From NCBI GenBank assembly GCA_004292745.1, contig RDXH01000100.1, positions 1-44,324 on the forward strand: DNA of 44,324 bases, given 5' to 3'. A model generated the notes under the pieces. That model was not told the origin of the DNA and ran no database searches. It saw only the letters and a program-made list of their open reading frames with translations. Numbering within the stretch: the first letter of the stretch is position 1; each line of letters starts with the position of its first letter. A program made the position numbers and the translations under genes. This document shows, one piece after another, positions 9,401 to 18,507 of the stretch. This DNA is from Oscillatoriales cyanobacterium (lineage in GTDB: Bacteria > Cyanobacteriota > Cyanobacteriia > Cyanobacteriales > Microcoleaceae).

Positions 9401-11463
9401 TCCCTAATATCATTGCGGTAGCAGCTACAACTGACAGTGACCTAGTAGCTTTCTTCTCCAACTATGGAAACAATTCAGTAGATTTAGGGGCTCCAGGACA
9501 GAGTATTCTCAGTACGATTCCAGGGAATCAGTACGGTTTCAAAAGTGGAACTTCAATGGCTGCTCCCCACGTAGCGGGAGCGGCAGCCCTACTTTTAGCT
9601 CAAAACCCCAGTTTGAGTGTTACGCAGCTAAAAAATATCTTAATGAGGACTACAGATCCACTTCTTCCTCTGATTGGATTCACGGTTAGTGGAGGGCGTT
9701 TAAATATTCGCAGAGCTCTCAACCGCCCACCAGTGTTAAACTACGGCCCTACAACAACTCCGTGGCACTATAACTATCTAAATGTCAGCAACTCATCGAC
9801 ATTCAACTACACTTTTCCTTGGAACACTTTTACCGATCCCGATCCGGGAGATACCCTCACCTACTCAGCAACCCTCAACAACAGTCAACCCTTACCTTCT
9901 TGGTTGAGATTCAACCCCACTACTCGCACCTTTAATGGCACAACTCCAGGGCTGCAAAATTTGGCAATTAAATTAACAGCAACGGATACGGCAGGTGGCA
10001 GCGCGAGCGATGTGATTAACCTGACACTTAGCAGCCGAGGTGTGGTGATTGATGGATACATTGCGGGTGCGACTTTGTTCTTCGATGCCAACAAAAACGG
10101 TGTCCTCGATGCCGGGGAACCATCCACTACTACTGACTCTAACGGTGAATATAATCTCGATATTCCTTTCGAGATTTTCGACAAAAATCAGAATGGAGAA
10201 ATCGACACCTCAGAAGGCAATTTAGTTGCCACTGGAGGCACTGACACCGCCACGGGATTACCCTTAGAAACACCAGTCACAGCACCTGCTGATGCCAGTG
10301 TTGTCACCCTCTTAACCAGTTTAGTTACAGATTTAATCGATCGAGGAATTGCACCCGCAACAGCGATAGAGGCTACTACCAAGGATCGACCGGGCGGCGT
10401 CGCAACTTTATCCGCAATGGTGAAAGTCCAAAATGTCATCACTCAAACTGCGGCTTTAATTGATGGTGCTTCTAGTGCAGCTAGTAAGGATATTGTTAAG
10501 GCTGCGGTCAGTGCAATTAGCGATCGAATTCAATCCGGTACATTTTTAAATCTCAGCTCTTCAGCGGCTTTAGAACCAATAATTCAGCAAGCAGCCGCGA
10601 AAATCCAACAGATTGACCCCAGTTTTAACGGCCAACAATTTGCCCAAATTACCTCGCAAGCTGCGACAGTAATGACCGCAGCAAATCAGCGCATTGATAC
10701 TTCAGTCTCTAACCTAACAGCAACATCAATTCCCGAAGCAGTTGCCCGCGCGCAACAAGTAGCGTTGGGTGCAACTACTCAAGACTTCAAAGCAGTTGGC
10801 GCGGGAAATAAGACAATTTCTCAGGTAGTTGCTGACAACACCGGTGCTGCTTTAGATTCAAGAATTCAAGCTGTAATATTGCCTGTTGGGATTGCCACTC
10901 CTGTTATCACAGGTGATGCTGATTTGGGCAGCAATTCCCCCGATCGCATTACCGGCACAGATGGCGACGATATCCTGACTGGCGACAGCGCGAATAATGT
11001 GTTGATGGGAATGAAGGGCAATGATTCTCTGGATGGTGGCGCGGGGAATGATAGTCTTTTCGGTGGCAAAGATAGCGATATTTTGCTAGGCGGTAACGGT
11101 GATGATGCGTTGTTTGGCGGCCGCGGTGCTGACAGTTTGAATGGTGGCGATGGCAATGATATTCTGCTGGGAGGTAAGGGTGATGATGCCTTGTTTGGCG
11201 GTTTGGGCAGTGATAGTTTAACAGGAGGTAATGGCAATGATAATTTCTTGCTTTCCACCAATTCCGGTATTGATACTATTACTGACTTTGAAGTTGGTAA
11301 AGACTTGTTAGTTTTGGGTAGCGGGCTGACTTTCTCCCAACTTTCAATTACTCAAGAAAATAGTTCAACATTAATCCGCTTGTCAGCAACTGGTGAAATT
11401 TTAGCATCTTTGAATGGGGTGACGGCAAGTGCGATCGGTGTCGCAACCTTTGGCTCAATCTAA
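3463..11463 (+). CDS. Giant secreted SBBP / Calx-beta / subtilisin (S8) / RTX protein
   Basis: 2666 residues. Approximate domains: 1-220 an N-terminal domain of the type that precedes SBBP repeats (DUF7948-like); 222-665 seven SBBP beta-propeller repeats (YSTYLGG, ~63 residues each); 667-1440 seven Calx-beta-like modules of ~108 residues ending in TDND; 1440-1502 a Pro/Ala/Thr linker; 1503-1615 an eighth module; 1620-1755 a propeptide-like segment; 1765-2080 a subtilase with Asp1812 ([12 protein letters not shown]), His1867 (SHGTHVAG) and Ser2031 (GTSMAAPH); 2090-2190 an Ig/cadherin-like domain; a [13 protein letters not shown] Ca-binding segment near 2205; an alpha-helical region; and from ~2500 RTX GGxGxD repeats. 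No signal peptide is seen, and RTX repeats with a C-terminal [13 protein letters not shown] segment fit type I secretion. The protease triad is complete. Its substrate is unknown; adhesion or matrix processing is inference. Confidence 0.9.
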   Translation: MSSPNQQTSYGQIPLSFIANAGQTDPNVKFQVKGAGHSIYFTPNEITFTAFQKPNEPGNQATTSSIVRSSLANSNPNPTISGLEKLPGFANFILGEDSSQWRTDVPTFNGVVYQNVYQGIDRVFKGTEGQLKSEFLVAPFADPNQIKMNYSGVNNIRLRDDGSLILETPLGELIDNAPIVYQDINGQRVNVPAAYNLLGNNQVNFSLGDFDRTQPLVIDPVLAYSTYLGGSASDSANRMTVDSTGAAYIIGTTVNNFTTTPGAYQTTPAGQADFLVTKINPEGTALVYSTYIGGTGNEYGIGIAVDGQGNAYLTGQVDPGYPTTPGSFQPTATTYNAAATKLNVAGNSLVYSTFLGGNGSALGTSIAVDSNGNAYVTGPTGDNFPIANASQPQIGGNIDAFITKVNPTGSGLVYSTYFGGSNRDEGQGIAVDSNGNAYVSGITYSTNLPLTNPVQTTIGGGQYDAFISKFTPNGARIYSTYLGGTGDDQGTSIAADSSGNAYIVGTTSSTNFPIVSPIQLLNAGGANDAFVSKLSAAGNSLIYSTYLGGSGDDKGDRIIVDSANNAYVTGDTTSTNFPTQNAIQSVSGGGKDAFVTKINSSGSAFVDSTYLGGSGDDNGNGIAVDTSGAVYVAGSSASTNFPTANPLQAANGGGDFDAFITKIIPGGPQVKIVESGGSTNVAESGTTDTYTVVLTNQPTANVAIALNTGTQIQSIAGLSFTPTNWFVPQTVIVSAVDDIVDETSPHTGPIAHTAISTDAKYNGASVSFTVNGTVGNTVNAKITDNDSAGVSITPTNTSAREGGANGSYSVKLNTQPTAPVTINLATGTQIQPITALTFTPNNWNATQTVTVAAVNDNLVEGNHTGAIAHSSTSSDVNYNGITILPVNVAITDNDTAGVSITPTSTTATEGGANGSYSVKLNTQPIAPVTINLATDSQIQPITALTFTATNWNTPQTVQVKAVDDSLVEGNHTGAIAHTATSTDTKYNSITISPVNVAITDNDTAGVSITPTTATATEGGANGSYSVKLNTQPIAPVTINLATGSQIQPITALTFTATNWNVAQTVQVKAVDDSLVEGSHAGAIAHSSTSSDVNYNGITIPGVSVAITDNDTADFSVTPTNITATEGGATGSYKIKLTSQPTAPVSISFNTGNQLNPIATPITFDSTNWNVEKTVTVSAIDDNVAQGTHSGTIAHTATSTDGNYNAKAIPNVTASITDNDSPGVSIVQSGGGTDIAEAGATDTYSVVLTSVPAANVTINFETGNQINAIAPLTFTPTNWNVAQNVTVKAIDDSIAQGTRSGTIAHKSVSTDTKYNNLTISPVTATIADNDTAGVTVSQQNITATEGGATGSYTLKLNSQPTAPVTISFDGGNQISAIAPVTFDATNWNVAKSVTVTATDDTVVEGNHAGAIAHTATSTDVKYNNFTISPINVAITDNDTAPIPTPAPTPTPAPTPTPAPTPAPTPAPAPTPAPTPAPIPTPALPTPTPTTANPTATPSATPAGITVNPASGLTTTEAGKTATFEVKLNSQPNADVKIDLASSNTAEGIVSPVSLTFNSANWNSPQTVTVTGVEDNIVDGDKTYTIVTAPAVSTDSKYSGLNAPDAAVTNSDNNTSSSTLAIDPVTGQEYKERELLVKLSPQASEATIQSDLFAANGAIEVENLVPPSPPSNAINSAFTSGTFFSRSAFQFGNFTLPNLNVDSTQEQLPQWRLVKIAANADLQQVKENLDRDPRVAAVELNYTVSIDQFSNNFNFSQLFNNVSILDTPSDPRLNELWGLNNTAQTGGRFDADIDAPEAWDIQKGSKNVVVAVVDTGVDYNHQDLAANIWRNTGEIAGDGIDNDGNGYKDDVRGYNFINNNNNPTDIDSHGTHVAGTIGAVGNNNIGVVGVSQNVSIMPLMVFQRYPDGKLGAPTDALVKAINYATQKGAKVINASYGGSSFSQAQKDAIADANKKGVLFVAAAGNDAKNNDTVAHYPSNYDLPNIIAVAATTDSDLVAFFSNYGNNSVDLGAPGQSILSTIPGNQYGFKSGTSMAAPHVAGAAALLLAQNPSLSVTQLKNILMRTTDPLLPLIGFTVSGGRLNIRRALNRPPVLNYGPTTTPWHYNYLNVSNSSTFNYTFPWNTFTDPDPGDTLTYSATLNNSQPLPSWLRFNPTTRTFNGTTPGLQNLAIKLTATDTAGGSASDVINLTLSSRGVVIDGYIAGATLFFDANKNGVLDAGEPSTTTDSNGEYNLDIPFEIFDKNQNGEIDTSEGNLVATGGTDTATGLPLETPVTAPADASVVTLLTSLVTDLIDRGIAPATAIEATTKDRPGGVATLSAMVKVQNVITQTAALIDGASSAASKDIVKAAVSAISDRIQSGTFLNLSSSAALEPIIQQAAAKIQQIDPSFNGQQFAQITSQAATVMTAANQRIDTSVSNLTATSIPEAVARAQQVALGATTQDFKAVGAGNKTISQVVADNTGAALDSRIQAVILPVGIATPVITGDADLGSNSPDRITGTDGDDILTGDSANNVLMGMKGNDSLDGGAGNDSLFGGKDSDILLGGNGDDALFGGRGADSLNGGDGNDILLGGKGDDALFGGLGSDSLTGGNGNDNFLLSTNSGIDTITDFEVGKDLLVLGSGLTFSQLSITQENSSTLIRLSATGEILASLNGVTASAIGVATFGSI

Positions 11464-11511
11464 TGTCTGGTAAGCTGTTGCACCAGTAAAATCTCTGAAA
11501 CCACACTAACT

Positions 11512-12812
11512 ATGACACAGTTAACATCTAACTTTGAATGGCTCAAACAATTCGGCACACCCGGTGGGGATAACCTCCGAGACACAGCATTTGACAGTGC
11601 AGGCAATCTCTATCCGATCGGAGAGGCCGACAGCATTTTAGGTGGGACAAATCCAAGTAGCAATAGCTGGATAACCAAATATGATACCGGTGGCGATCGG
11701 TTGTGGTCGGTCAAGCAATTAACGAATCGATCTTCGAGCAAAGTGACAGTAGATAGTGCAGGCAATGTCTACGTCGCAGGAACAACCAATACTACCAAGC
11801 TTTTTGAGCAAAAGGACGCTTGGGTAGCTAAGTATGACAGCACCGGCAACCAGTTGTGGCTCGAGGAGTTCAACTTTACAGAATATGATGAGTATCCATC
11901 CGGCATAGCAGTGGATGATGCTGGCAATGTCTACCTGACGGGAACAGAATTTTCACCTAGTGCACCTAGAATCCCAGGCCTCAGCAGGACTTGGATAGCT
12001 AAGTATGACGGCAGTGGCAACCAGTTGTGGTTGAAGAAAGTCGAGTCTGGCAGCGACGACAAATTCCCCATTGGCATAGCAGGAACATACCCGCTGGCAA
12101 TGTCTATTTGATTGGAGACACTAACGGCGCTTTGGGAGGTCCCAATGCCGGCAGTCAAGATATTTGGCTTGCTAAACCCAGCACGAGTACAGAGGAAGTT
12201 ACGCCGACACCAATTATCGGTACTGATGGTGACGATTTCCTGGCAGGAAATCGCAGCAACGATACCATCAGCGGTAAACAGGGAAATGATACCATCATCG
12301 GCTTTGATGGCAGCGATCGGATGTACGGCGATTTAGGAAATGATTTCCTCGATGGTAGCCAAAAGGATGACAGTCTCTATGGTGGCAAGGGTAATGATAC
12401 TTTGCTTGGAGGTAATGGTGATGATGTTTTGATGGGCGATCGGGGTTCTGACATTTTGAACGGCGGCGATGGCAATGATATTCTGCTGGGAGGTAAGGGT
12501 GATGATTTGCTCACAGGGGGTTTGGGAAATGATAGTTTGACGGGTGGTGCTGGCAATGATAAATTCTTGCTTTCCACCAATTCCGGTACTGATACGATTA
12601 CTGACTTTGAAGTTGGTAAAGACTTGTTAGTTTTGGGTAATGGGCTGGCTTTCTCGCAATTGTCAATTACTCAAGAAAATAGTTCAACATTAATCCGCTT
12701 GTCAGCAACTGGAGAGATTCTAGCCTCTCTGATATCGTTTCCGGCTGCATCGTCAGGTGATTTAACCGGACCTAGAACACTCTTGACACAGAGTCCGAGA
12801 ATAGAGATCTGA
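11512..12812 (+). pseudogene. Frameshifted SBBP-RTX secreted protein
   Basis: From the ATG at 11512 the frame encodes SBBP-like repeats (DSAGNVYVAGT, WIAKYDGSGNQLWLKK) and stops at 12111 after GIAGTYPLAMSI. The expected continuation AGNVYLIGDTNGALGG is in another frame, which runs to 12812 and contains RTX repeats (GGNGDDVLMGDRGSD). The break lies between about 12075 and 12100. Restored, the protein would be ~430 residues. The segment 12563-12735 is nearly identical to the 3' end of the preceding giant gene. The last ~26 codons (from about 12735) do not match it and begin in a dispersed repeat also found at 36227. The gene may be inactive, phase-variable, or affected by a sequencing error. 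It lies 48 bases after the giant gene, so co-transcription is likely. Confidence 0.8.
12732..12767 (+). repeat. Copy A of a dispersed element (36 nt identical to 36227-36262)
   Basis: The 36 bases beginning ATATCGTTTCCGGCTGCATC are identical to a segment at 36227-36262 in the same orientation. Here they form the 3' end of the frameshifted SBBP-RTX gene, where similarity to its upstream paralogue stops. Confidence 0.85.
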
Positions 12813-12870
12813 ATCATTCAGATGCTACCGTTAATGCTGCGGATTTCAATCTAGGTTAGAGCATTATGTT

Positions 12871-12903
12871 AGAACCCCGACTTATTCAACAAGTCGGGGT
12901 TCT
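12871..12903. terminator. Strong hairpin between convergent genes
   Basis: AGAACCCCGACTT (12871-12883) and AAGTCGGGGTTCT (12891-12903) form a perfect 13-bp stem with a 7-nt loop. It lies between the convergent SBBP-RTX gene and the PEP-CTERM gene, so it probably works as a bidirectional terminator. No long T-run follows on either strand, so it may instead be a dispersed palindrome. Confidence 0.6.
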
Positions 12904-12923
12904 AGCTTCTAATTGCAGCTAAT

Positions 12924-13811
12924 CTAGCGCTTCAATTTGCGTTTGGCTGCTAGAATCCCCAATCCTGCTAAAGTACCGAACATAGTAGAAGGTTCTGGTA
13001 CGGGTTCAGAAGCTTCTTTGGTAAAAGAGCTTTTAATGGCGATCGCATCATTAGCACATTCCGCAAACAAATTAGCAATATAACTCCCAGAAGGCATGGA
13101 GGATTTATTAAAACTAAATCCAATAGTTTGAGAACCTTGGGCATTAAACTGAGCAAAATTCAAACCCAGGACACTCAAAGTTTCTGGGGTGAGAAAATTT
13201 ATTTCTCCGACTTTTGTACCCGAATCAATTGAGTTCATAACTGTCCAGTTACCTGTTTGCTCAAAATATGGGTCTGTGGCCGATAAATCGCCCATTGATG
13301 GTGTTCCACCTGCTGACTTCACGCGATCGTTGAATAAAGTTAAATTGGCAAAACCAGAGTTGGTTTGAGTAACGCTTTTAGCAGTAACTTTGCTGTAAAC
13401 CCCTGTGGTAGCTACACCGGAGTCGTTTCCTTCTGCAAAACGGATACCAAATAAGTTGCCCTTTGCGTTAGCTGTGTTAAAATCTTGACCGGAAAAGTTG
13501 AAAAATAAATCGCCGTAATTGATATTGCCTCTTTGGACACCGCTGTTAGCATATCCTGCTAAGCTGAGATTGGAGTTGATGGCAATGAATGCGGTATCTG
13601 ATGTTTCTTTGACGGCGATGCCATAAAATTCAAATTCGCCACCACCAATTTGAAGGCCGGTCACACCATCATTGAAGGAGTCGATCGCATAATTCCAGCT
13701 ATTAGAGAGGGTGGCTGCTGCTGCTTTTGGTTGTGGTGCGGCGACCATTGCACATAATGATATAGCGCCTGAGTAAACCCATCGCTTCAAAGTTTTAGAA
13801 CTTGTATTCAT
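12924..13811 (-). CDS. PEP-CTERM exosortase-dependent surface protein
   Basis: 295 residues with an N-terminal signal peptide (about residues 1-32, hydrophobic core VYSGAISLCAMVAA) and a C-terminal PEP-CTERM sorting signal: PVPEPSTMFG, a hydrophobic stretch GTLAGLGILAA and a basic tail KRKLKR. PEP-CTERM proteins are exported, then cleaved and anchored or released by an exosortase. The mature part contains WNYAIDSFNDG, YGIAVKETSD, NYGDLFFNFSG and LFAECANDAIAI. It resembles a recurring cyanobacterial group of exosortase-dependent surface proteins (possibly the one named XDD3; from memory, not confirmed). A candidate Shine-Dalgarno AGGAAA precedes the ATG. No exosortase gene lies in this window. 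Confidence 0.88.
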   Translation of the reverse strand: MNTSSKTLKRWVYSGAISLCAMVAAPQPKAAAATLSNSWNYAIDSFNDGVTGLQIGGGEFEFYGIAVKETSDTAFIAINSNLSLAGYANSGVQRGNINYGDLFFNFSGQDFNTANAKGNLFGIRFAEGNDSGVATTGVYSKVTAKSVTQTNSGFANLTLFNDRVKSAGGTPSMGDLSATDPYFEQTGNWTVMNSIDSGTKVGEINFLTPETLSVLGLNFAQFNAQGSQTIGFSFNKSSMPSGSYIANLFAECANDAIAIKSSFTKEASEPVPEPSTMFGTLAGLGILAAKRKLKR

Positions 13812-14134
13812 TAAATGTTTCCTGGGGAATGAGTGGGAAGATAATAGTCTGTAGCTAACTATCTATAAAATTACCAATCCGACAATTACCTATTAGTTAG
13901 TATTGTTCATAAAATTATTATATTAAAATTTTATCTTAAAATTAGAAAGTCAACTCTTCTACGAATTATTTAAATTAAATCATGGATTATCGTCATTTTA
14001 TTTAAAGTTTTGGTAAAGATATGACAGCGCTCAAACCAAAATTTATTTGTATATTTTCTAGGTGACAAGTATAAATTTTAACAAATATATTTCAGTAATT
14101 TTGTTATTTGCTAGACAAGATATAAGCAAGTGTT
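13812..14134. other. AT-rich intergenic region
   Basis: These 323 bases are strongly AT-rich and should carry the promoter of the PEP-CTERM gene, which reads leftward. I see no convincing open frame, RNA gene or named operator. A TTAAAATTTTA-type palindromic patch occurs around 13923-13935. Confidence 0.4.
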
Positions 14135-14491
14135 CTAAATAATCGCCGACAGTTCGTTGACTATCTTGACTCGTCCCTTGAGCACAGAACGCAACAAACG
14201 GTTCATGGAGTTTCTGTCTTCGTCTTCGAGAGATTCGTCCAAAACCGCGGCCATTAAGCCATAGCGATCGGCTATGGTCAAAGTGCCAGTATCGCTCACA
14301 GAAGCAAGTATTTCTGAAATAGCGCCGGGAATCAGTTGAATGAAAAACATGAGATGTTGATTGAACTCTACATATATATCATCTCTGGTTCTCCCAAAAT
14401 CCCTGGTGATGCCGGCATCGTATATCTGGTGATATTTTGATACAAAGTACGTGACATTAGGCACTCTAATTGTGTGATGCTGAGAACTCAC
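14135..14491 (-). CDS. Small conserved-looking cyanobacterial protein, function unknown
   Basis: The frame gives 118 residues from a GTG at 14491. The C-terminal ~70 residues, from MFFIQLIPGAISEILASVS through TIADRYGLMAAVLDESL to LLRSVLKGRVKIVNELSAII, look like a compact helical protein of a type I associate with short (~70 residue) cyanobacterial hypothetical proteins. The true start may therefore be the internal ATG of MFFIQL (about 14350). The first 47 residues (SSQHHTIRVPNVTYF...) are less convincing. It is transcribed away from the nirA promoter region and its own promoter would share that 444-base divergent spacer. I cannot assign a function. Confidence 0.6.
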   Translation of the reverse strand: MSSQHHTIRVPNVTYFVSKYHQIYDAGITRDFGRTRDDIYVEFNQHLMFFIQLIPGAISEILASVSDTGTLTIADRYGLMAAVLDESLEDEDRNSMNRLLRSVLKGRVKIVNELSAII

Positions 14492-14582
14492 AGACTACGA
14501 TCCATGTCACAAAAATATTTTTAGCGACCCAAATCTAAATATTTATTAATTTTTTTAACTCACTAGGCATTTTTACTCGTTT

Positions 14583-14597
14583 ATGCAAAAAACGCAT
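14583..14597. promoter_or_regulatory. Candidate NtcB/LysR-type site upstream of nirA
   Basis: ATGC (14583-14586) and GCAT (14594-14597) form an inverted repeat separated by 7 bases and centred about 50 bp upstream of the NtcA box. LysR-type activators bind such T-N11-A palindromes, and NtcB, a LysR-type protein, is known to enhance nirA transcription in cyanobacteria. The assignment to NtcB is inference from position and symmetry. Confidence 0.35.
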
Positions 14598-14634
14598 GGG
14601 TGATACGCTAAAAATTCATAAAACTAGATGTTTT

Positions 14635-14676
14635 GTAAAAATTGCTACGAATATTTACGGTTAAGGGATTTACATT
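14635..14676 (+). promoter_or_regulatory. NtcA-activated promoter of the nitrate assimilation operon
   Basis: GTAAAAATTGCTAC (14635-14648) matches the NtcA consensus GTA-N8-TAC exactly. A -10 element TACATT (14671-14676, TAN3T form) begins 22 nt after it, the spacing typical of NtcA class II activated promoters. Transcription should start near 14683, leaving a leader of ~250 nt before the nirA ATG at 14936. This predicts activation under ammonium deprivation. I see no further named element in the rest of the 14492-14935 spacer. Confidence 0.82.
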
Positions 14677-14935
14677 AGTTCACAACCAAGGCGCACAGAA
14701 AGGTGGCGATCGACCGAAGCATCCTTAGCAACTATTACCAAAGTAGTTTCGTGGCTGTCTCAGCAGCACCTAGTAAAAATCTAATCTATAGATAGCCAAC
14801 GATGCTTACAAGAAATGCGATCGAGTAACTAGATATACAGTTTTAAATCAGTAAACTCACTAAGGTTAGCGAAAAATCACACTTTATGCCCCAAGTCAAT
14901 AGCTCCCCCAACAAACCAGCCGCGAGGGTAAACCC

Positions 14936-16810
14936 ATGACCCAAACCGTAGAACCCAAAGCCAGCTTAAACAAATTTGAAAAACTCAAAGCCGAAAAAGA
15001 CGGCTTAGCGCTCAAAGCGGAACTGGAAGACTTCGCTAAAATCGGCTGGGAAGCAATGGACGCAACAGACCGCGAGCATCGCCTGAAATGGCTAGGTATC
15101 TTCTTTCGGCCGGTCACGCCCGGAAAATTCATGATGCGACTGCGCTTACCCAATGGCATCATCACCAGCAGTCAAACCAGAACCATGGCAGAAATTGTAC
15201 AACGCTACGGAGATGACGGCAGCGCTGACATTACTACCAGACAAAACCTGCAACTACGTGGCATTCTGATCGAAGACTTGCCAGATATCTTCCACCGCCT
15301 CAAAGAAGTTGGCCTGACCAGCGTCCAGTCTGGTATGGATAATGTGCGAAATATTACAGGCTCGCCAGTAGCGGGCTTAGACGCAGACGAACTAATAGAC
15401 ACGCGGGAATTGGCTTATCAAGTTCAAGACATGATTACCAATTGTGGCGAAGGTAATCCCGAGTTTTCCAATTTACCGAGAAAATTTAATATTGCGATCG
15501 CCGGCTGTCGTGACAACTCAGTCCACGCCGAAATTAACGACATCGCCTTTGTCCCCGCTTATCAAGACGGCAACATCGGTTTCAATGTTTTAGTCGGGGG
15601 TTTCTTCTCCGCCAAACGCTGCGAAGCAGCCATTCCCCTCAACGCCTGGGCAAGTCCTAGCGACGTTGTAGATTTGTGCAAAGCTATATTAAGTGTGTAC
15701 CGCGATCGCGGGCCCAGAGCCAATCGCCAAAAGTCCCGCCTCATGTGGCTGATTGACGAGTTGGGCATCGAACAATTCCGAGCCCAAGTAGAACAGGAAT
15801 TAGGCCGTACTTTGCTTCCTGCTGCGGCCAAAGATGAAATCATCTGGGACAAACGCGATCACATCGGCATTTACGACCAAAAACAATCAGGTTTAAAGTA
15901 TGTAGGTTTGCACGTTCCCGTCGGCCGACTTGCAGCAGCGGATTTATTCGACTTGGCGAGAATTGCCGACGTTTACGGCAGTGGGGAACTCAGACTCACC
16001 GTCGAAGAAAACGTGATTATTCCCAACGTTCCTGAATCACGGATTGAATCCTTGGTTAAAGAACCGCTGCTAGAGCGTTTTTCCATCGACCCCGCACCCC
16101 TAACGCGAGCCTTGGTTTCCTGCACCGGTGCCAAGTTTTGTAACTTCGCCCTCATCGAAACCAAAAGCCGTGCGGTGGCGATGATTAAGGAACTGGAAGC
16201 CGAACTCTCAGTACCCAAACCAGTGAGAATTCACTGGACTGGTTGTCCCAATTCCTGCGGTCAACCCCAAGTAGCAGATATCGGTCTCATGGGGACAAAG
16301 GTTCGTAAGAATGGCAAAACCCTCGAAGGTGTTGACATTTATATGGGAGGTACTGTCGGCAAAGATGCTCATTTGGGTAGCTGTGTCCAAAAAAGTATTC
16401 CCTGCGAAGACCTCAAACCTGTAATGATTCAAATTTTAGTCGATCAGTTCGGGGCGGTTCCCAAGGCATCTGAGGAGGTAGCTTCTCTCAACCGACAATT
16501 GCTATTGACGGTTGACGAGGGCGAAACCACCGTTCCGGGAGCGAAACCTCAGACATCTACTGTCATTTTCGCTCGATCGGGCAAAGAAGTTGCTTGCAGC
16601 GAAGACGAGTTCATCCTCGATGTTGCCGAAGGTGCAGGAGTCCAACTCGATAGCAGTTGCCGCTCAGGCAGTTGTGGCACTTGTAAGCAGAAACTCCTAA
16701 AAGGCGATATCGCCTACGATGGGGAACTTGACGCGCTCAGTGACATAGAACCAGGGTTCATTTTAACCTGTAGCGCGCGGGCGATCGGCAAAGTGACCAT
16801 CGATGCCTGA
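14936..16810 (+). CDS. nirA: Ferredoxin-nitrite reductase with fused C-terminal [2Fe-2S] ferredoxin
   Basis: 624 residues. It catalyses six-electron reduction of nitrite to ammonium in the cytoplasm using siroheme and a [4Fe-4S] cluster. The cluster cysteines are visible as C396 and C402 (CTGAKFC) and C437 and C441 (GCPNSC), and the nitrite/sulfite reductase ferredoxin-like half domains surround them. Typical cyanobacterial NirA is ~510 residues; the extra part (from about 540) is a plant-type ferredoxin with C575-X4-C580-X2-C583-X28-C612 (CRSGSCGTC). Such a fused ferredoxin is known from NirA of Plectonema boryanum. The fusion should bring the electron donor in cis. It is the first gene after the NtcA promoter and 186 bases precede nrtA. 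Confidence 0.96.
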   Translation: MTQTVEPKASLNKFEKLKAEKDGLALKAELEDFAKIGWEAMDATDREHRLKWLGIFFRPVTPGKFMMRLRLPNGIITSSQTRTMAEIVQRYGDDGSADITTRQNLQLRGILIEDLPDIFHRLKEVGLTSVQSGMDNVRNITGSPVAGLDADELIDTRELAYQVQDMITNCGEGNPEFSNLPRKFNIAIAGCRDNSVHAEINDIAFVPAYQDGNIGFNVLVGGFFSAKRCEAAIPLNAWASPSDVVDLCKAILSVYRDRGPRANRQKSRLMWLIDELGIEQFRAQVEQELGRTLLPAAAKDEIIWDKRDHIGIYDQKQSGLKYVGLHVPVGRLAAADLFDLARIADVYGSGELRLTVEENVIIPNVPESRIESLVKEPLLERFSIDPAPLTRALVSCTGAKFCNFALIETKSRAVAMIKELEAELSVPKPVRIHWTGCPNSCGQPQVADIGLMGTKVRKNGKTLEGVDIYMGGTVGKDAHLGSCVQKSIPCEDLKPVMIQILVDQFGAVPKASEEVASLNRQLLLTVDEGETTVPGAKPQTSTVIFARSGKEVACSEDEFILDVAEGAGVQLDSSCRSGSCGTCKQKLLKGDIAYDGELDALSDIEPGFILTCSARAIGKVTIDA

Positions 16811-16996
16811 TCTCACAATGTGATATCCGAGACTACCAAATAGTATGATGTCACTGCAAAGGAAATGATTTGATTGTGTGCGAACAAAGTCAAGCAATCT
16901 CAAACCTAGATTTTTGCTTTCCCAGGCACCAAGTTCGCACAAAATCTCACACCTTTATCTCACATAATCTCAAAGTACACCAAAAATTCAAGACAC

Positions 16997-18325
16997 ATGA
17001 GCAACCTTTCTAGAAGAAAATTCATCATCACCGCCGGAGCAACAGCAGCCGGCACTCTCCTAGCCCACGGTTGCAGTTCCGGTTCCAGCACCAGCAATAG
17101 CACTGGCAGTCCCAGCCCCAGCGCTTCCTCTGGCACTCCCAGCCCAGCAGTCAGCATCAACCCCGCCGACGCCCCAGAAGTTACCGCAGCCAAGCTCGGA
17201 TTCATTGCTCTAACTGATTCAGCGCCCTTAATTATTGCCCAAGAAAAAGGCTTATTTGCCAAGTACGGCATGAAAGACGTGCAAGTTACCAAACAAGCAT
17301 CTTGGCCTGTTACACGCGACAACTTAGAACTCGGTTCCGACAAAGGTGGTATTGACGGGGCCCACATTTTATCCCCCATGCCTTACCAGATGACATTGGG
17401 CACTATTACCAAAGGTAATCAGCCAGTGCCGATGAACATTGTGGCGCGGTTAAATACTAATGGTCAGGCAATTTCCATCAGTAAAAAATACCTAGATTTA
17501 AAAGTAGGTACTGACAGCAAAGCCCTCAAAACGGCTCTCGCTAATCAAAAAGTTGCGATCACCTTTCCCGGTGGCACCCACGACTTGTGGATGCGTTATT
17601 GGTTAGCAGCCGGTGGTATCAATCCAGATACAGACGTTTCCGTGATTCCTGTTCCGCCACCCCAAATGGTAGCTAACATGAAATCCGGCAGTATGGAAGC
17701 TTTTTGCGTAGGCGAACCTTGGAATGCTCAGTTAGTTACTCAAAAGGTCGGATACACTGCTTTAGTCACCGGAGAACTTTGGAAAGACCACCCAGAAAAA
17801 GCTTTGGCTTTAAGAGCAGATTGGGTGACAAAAAATCCGAAAGCTGCGAAAGCAATTACAATGGCTGTCTTGGAAGCTCAACAGTGGTGCGACAAGCCTG
17901 AAAATAAAGACGAAATGTGTACAATCATTTCCCAAGATAAGTGGTTGAAAGTACCAGTTGCAGACATTATCGGTCGCTCCAAAGGTCAAATTGATTACGG
18001 TACTGGTCGCGTTGAACCAGCCAGCACCGTAGCGATGAAATTCTGGGCGGACAATGCTTCCTATCCCTACAAGAGTCACGATGCTTGGTTCATTACCGAA
18101 AATATTCGCTGGGGTTATATGCCGGCGACTACCGACATCAAAGCAACGGTTGATAAAGTTAACCGGGAGGATATTTGGAAAGCAGCGGCGACAGCAATTG
18201 GTGTTCCCGCAGCTCAAATTCCGGCTACCACTTCTCGCGGTGTGGAAACCTTCTTTGATGGTGTGAAATTTGACCCAGATAAGCCAGAAGAATATTTGAA
18301 GGCTCTGGTAATCAAGAAGGCATAA
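16997..18325 (+). CDS. nrtA: Nitrate/nitrite ABC transporter substrate-binding lipoprotein
   Basis: 442 residues. Captures nitrate or nitrite in the periplasm and hands it to NrtB. The N-terminus has a twin-arginine-like SRRKFIITAG, a hydrophobic stretch and a lipobox LAHGC with acylated C26, followed by a Ser/Gly/Pro tether (27-55). The body carries the NrtA/CmpA signatures LGFIALTDSAPLIIAQEKGLF, GTHDLWMRYWLAAGGI, VPPPQMVANMKSG and FCVGEPWNAQ. Bicarbonate-binding CmpA is closely related; position between nirA and nrtB-narB supports nitrate. No separate NtcA box was seen in the 186-base gap upstream, so it probably belongs to the nirA transcript. Confidence 0.94.
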   Translation: MSNLSRRKFIITAGATAAGTLLAHGCSSGSSTSNSTGSPSPSASSGTPSPAVSINPADAPEVTAAKLGFIALTDSAPLIIAQEKGLFAKYGMKDVQVTKQASWPVTRDNLELGSDKGGIDGAHILSPMPYQMTLGTITKGNQPVPMNIVARLNTNGQAISISKKYLDLKVGTDSKALKTALANQKVAITFPGGTHDLWMRYWLAAGGINPDTDVSVIPVPPPQMVANMKSGSMEAFCVGEPWNAQLVTQKVGYTALVTGELWKDHPEKALALRADWVTKNPKAAKAITMAVLEAQQWCDKPENKDEMCTIISQDKWLKVPVADIIGRSKGQIDYGTGRVEPASTVAMKFWADNASYPYKSHDAWFITENIRWGYMPATTDIKATVDKVNREDIWKAAATAIGVPAAQIPATTSRGVETFFDGVKFDPDKPEEYLKALVIKKA

Positions 18326-18333
18326 TTAGTGAA

Positions 18334-18375
18334 CAGTTGACTGTTGACAGTTGACTGTTGACAGTTGACTGTTGA
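18334..18375 (+). repeat. Heptamer repeat, alternating CAGTTGA/CTGTTGA
   Basis: Six consecutive heptamers alternate CAGTTGA and CTGTTGA (three 14-bp double units), starting 8 bases after the nrtA stop. TCAACAG and CTGTTGA are complementary, so the array can fold back on itself. The rest of the 182-base nrtA-nrtB gap contains GAGTTGGGCGGAGCGAAACG and an imperfect complementary stretch near 18430, but no promoter that I recognise. Confidence 0.9.
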
Positions 18376-18507
18376 CCATTTTTTAAATTGAGTGGAGTTG
18401 GGCGGAGCGAAACGCAGGGTTCCTAACTCAACCCACCCAATCCTCACAGGGATTCTGTTCAAAGTATCTACAAATAATCAATTATTCACTAAACAGCACT
18501 CAAAAAT

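Noticed and set aside
12027-12812. Independent RTX gene starting at 12027
   Set aside because: The first ~20 residues are out-of-frame translation of the SBBP part; homology begins only at AGNVYLIGD. It is the second half of a frameshifted gene.
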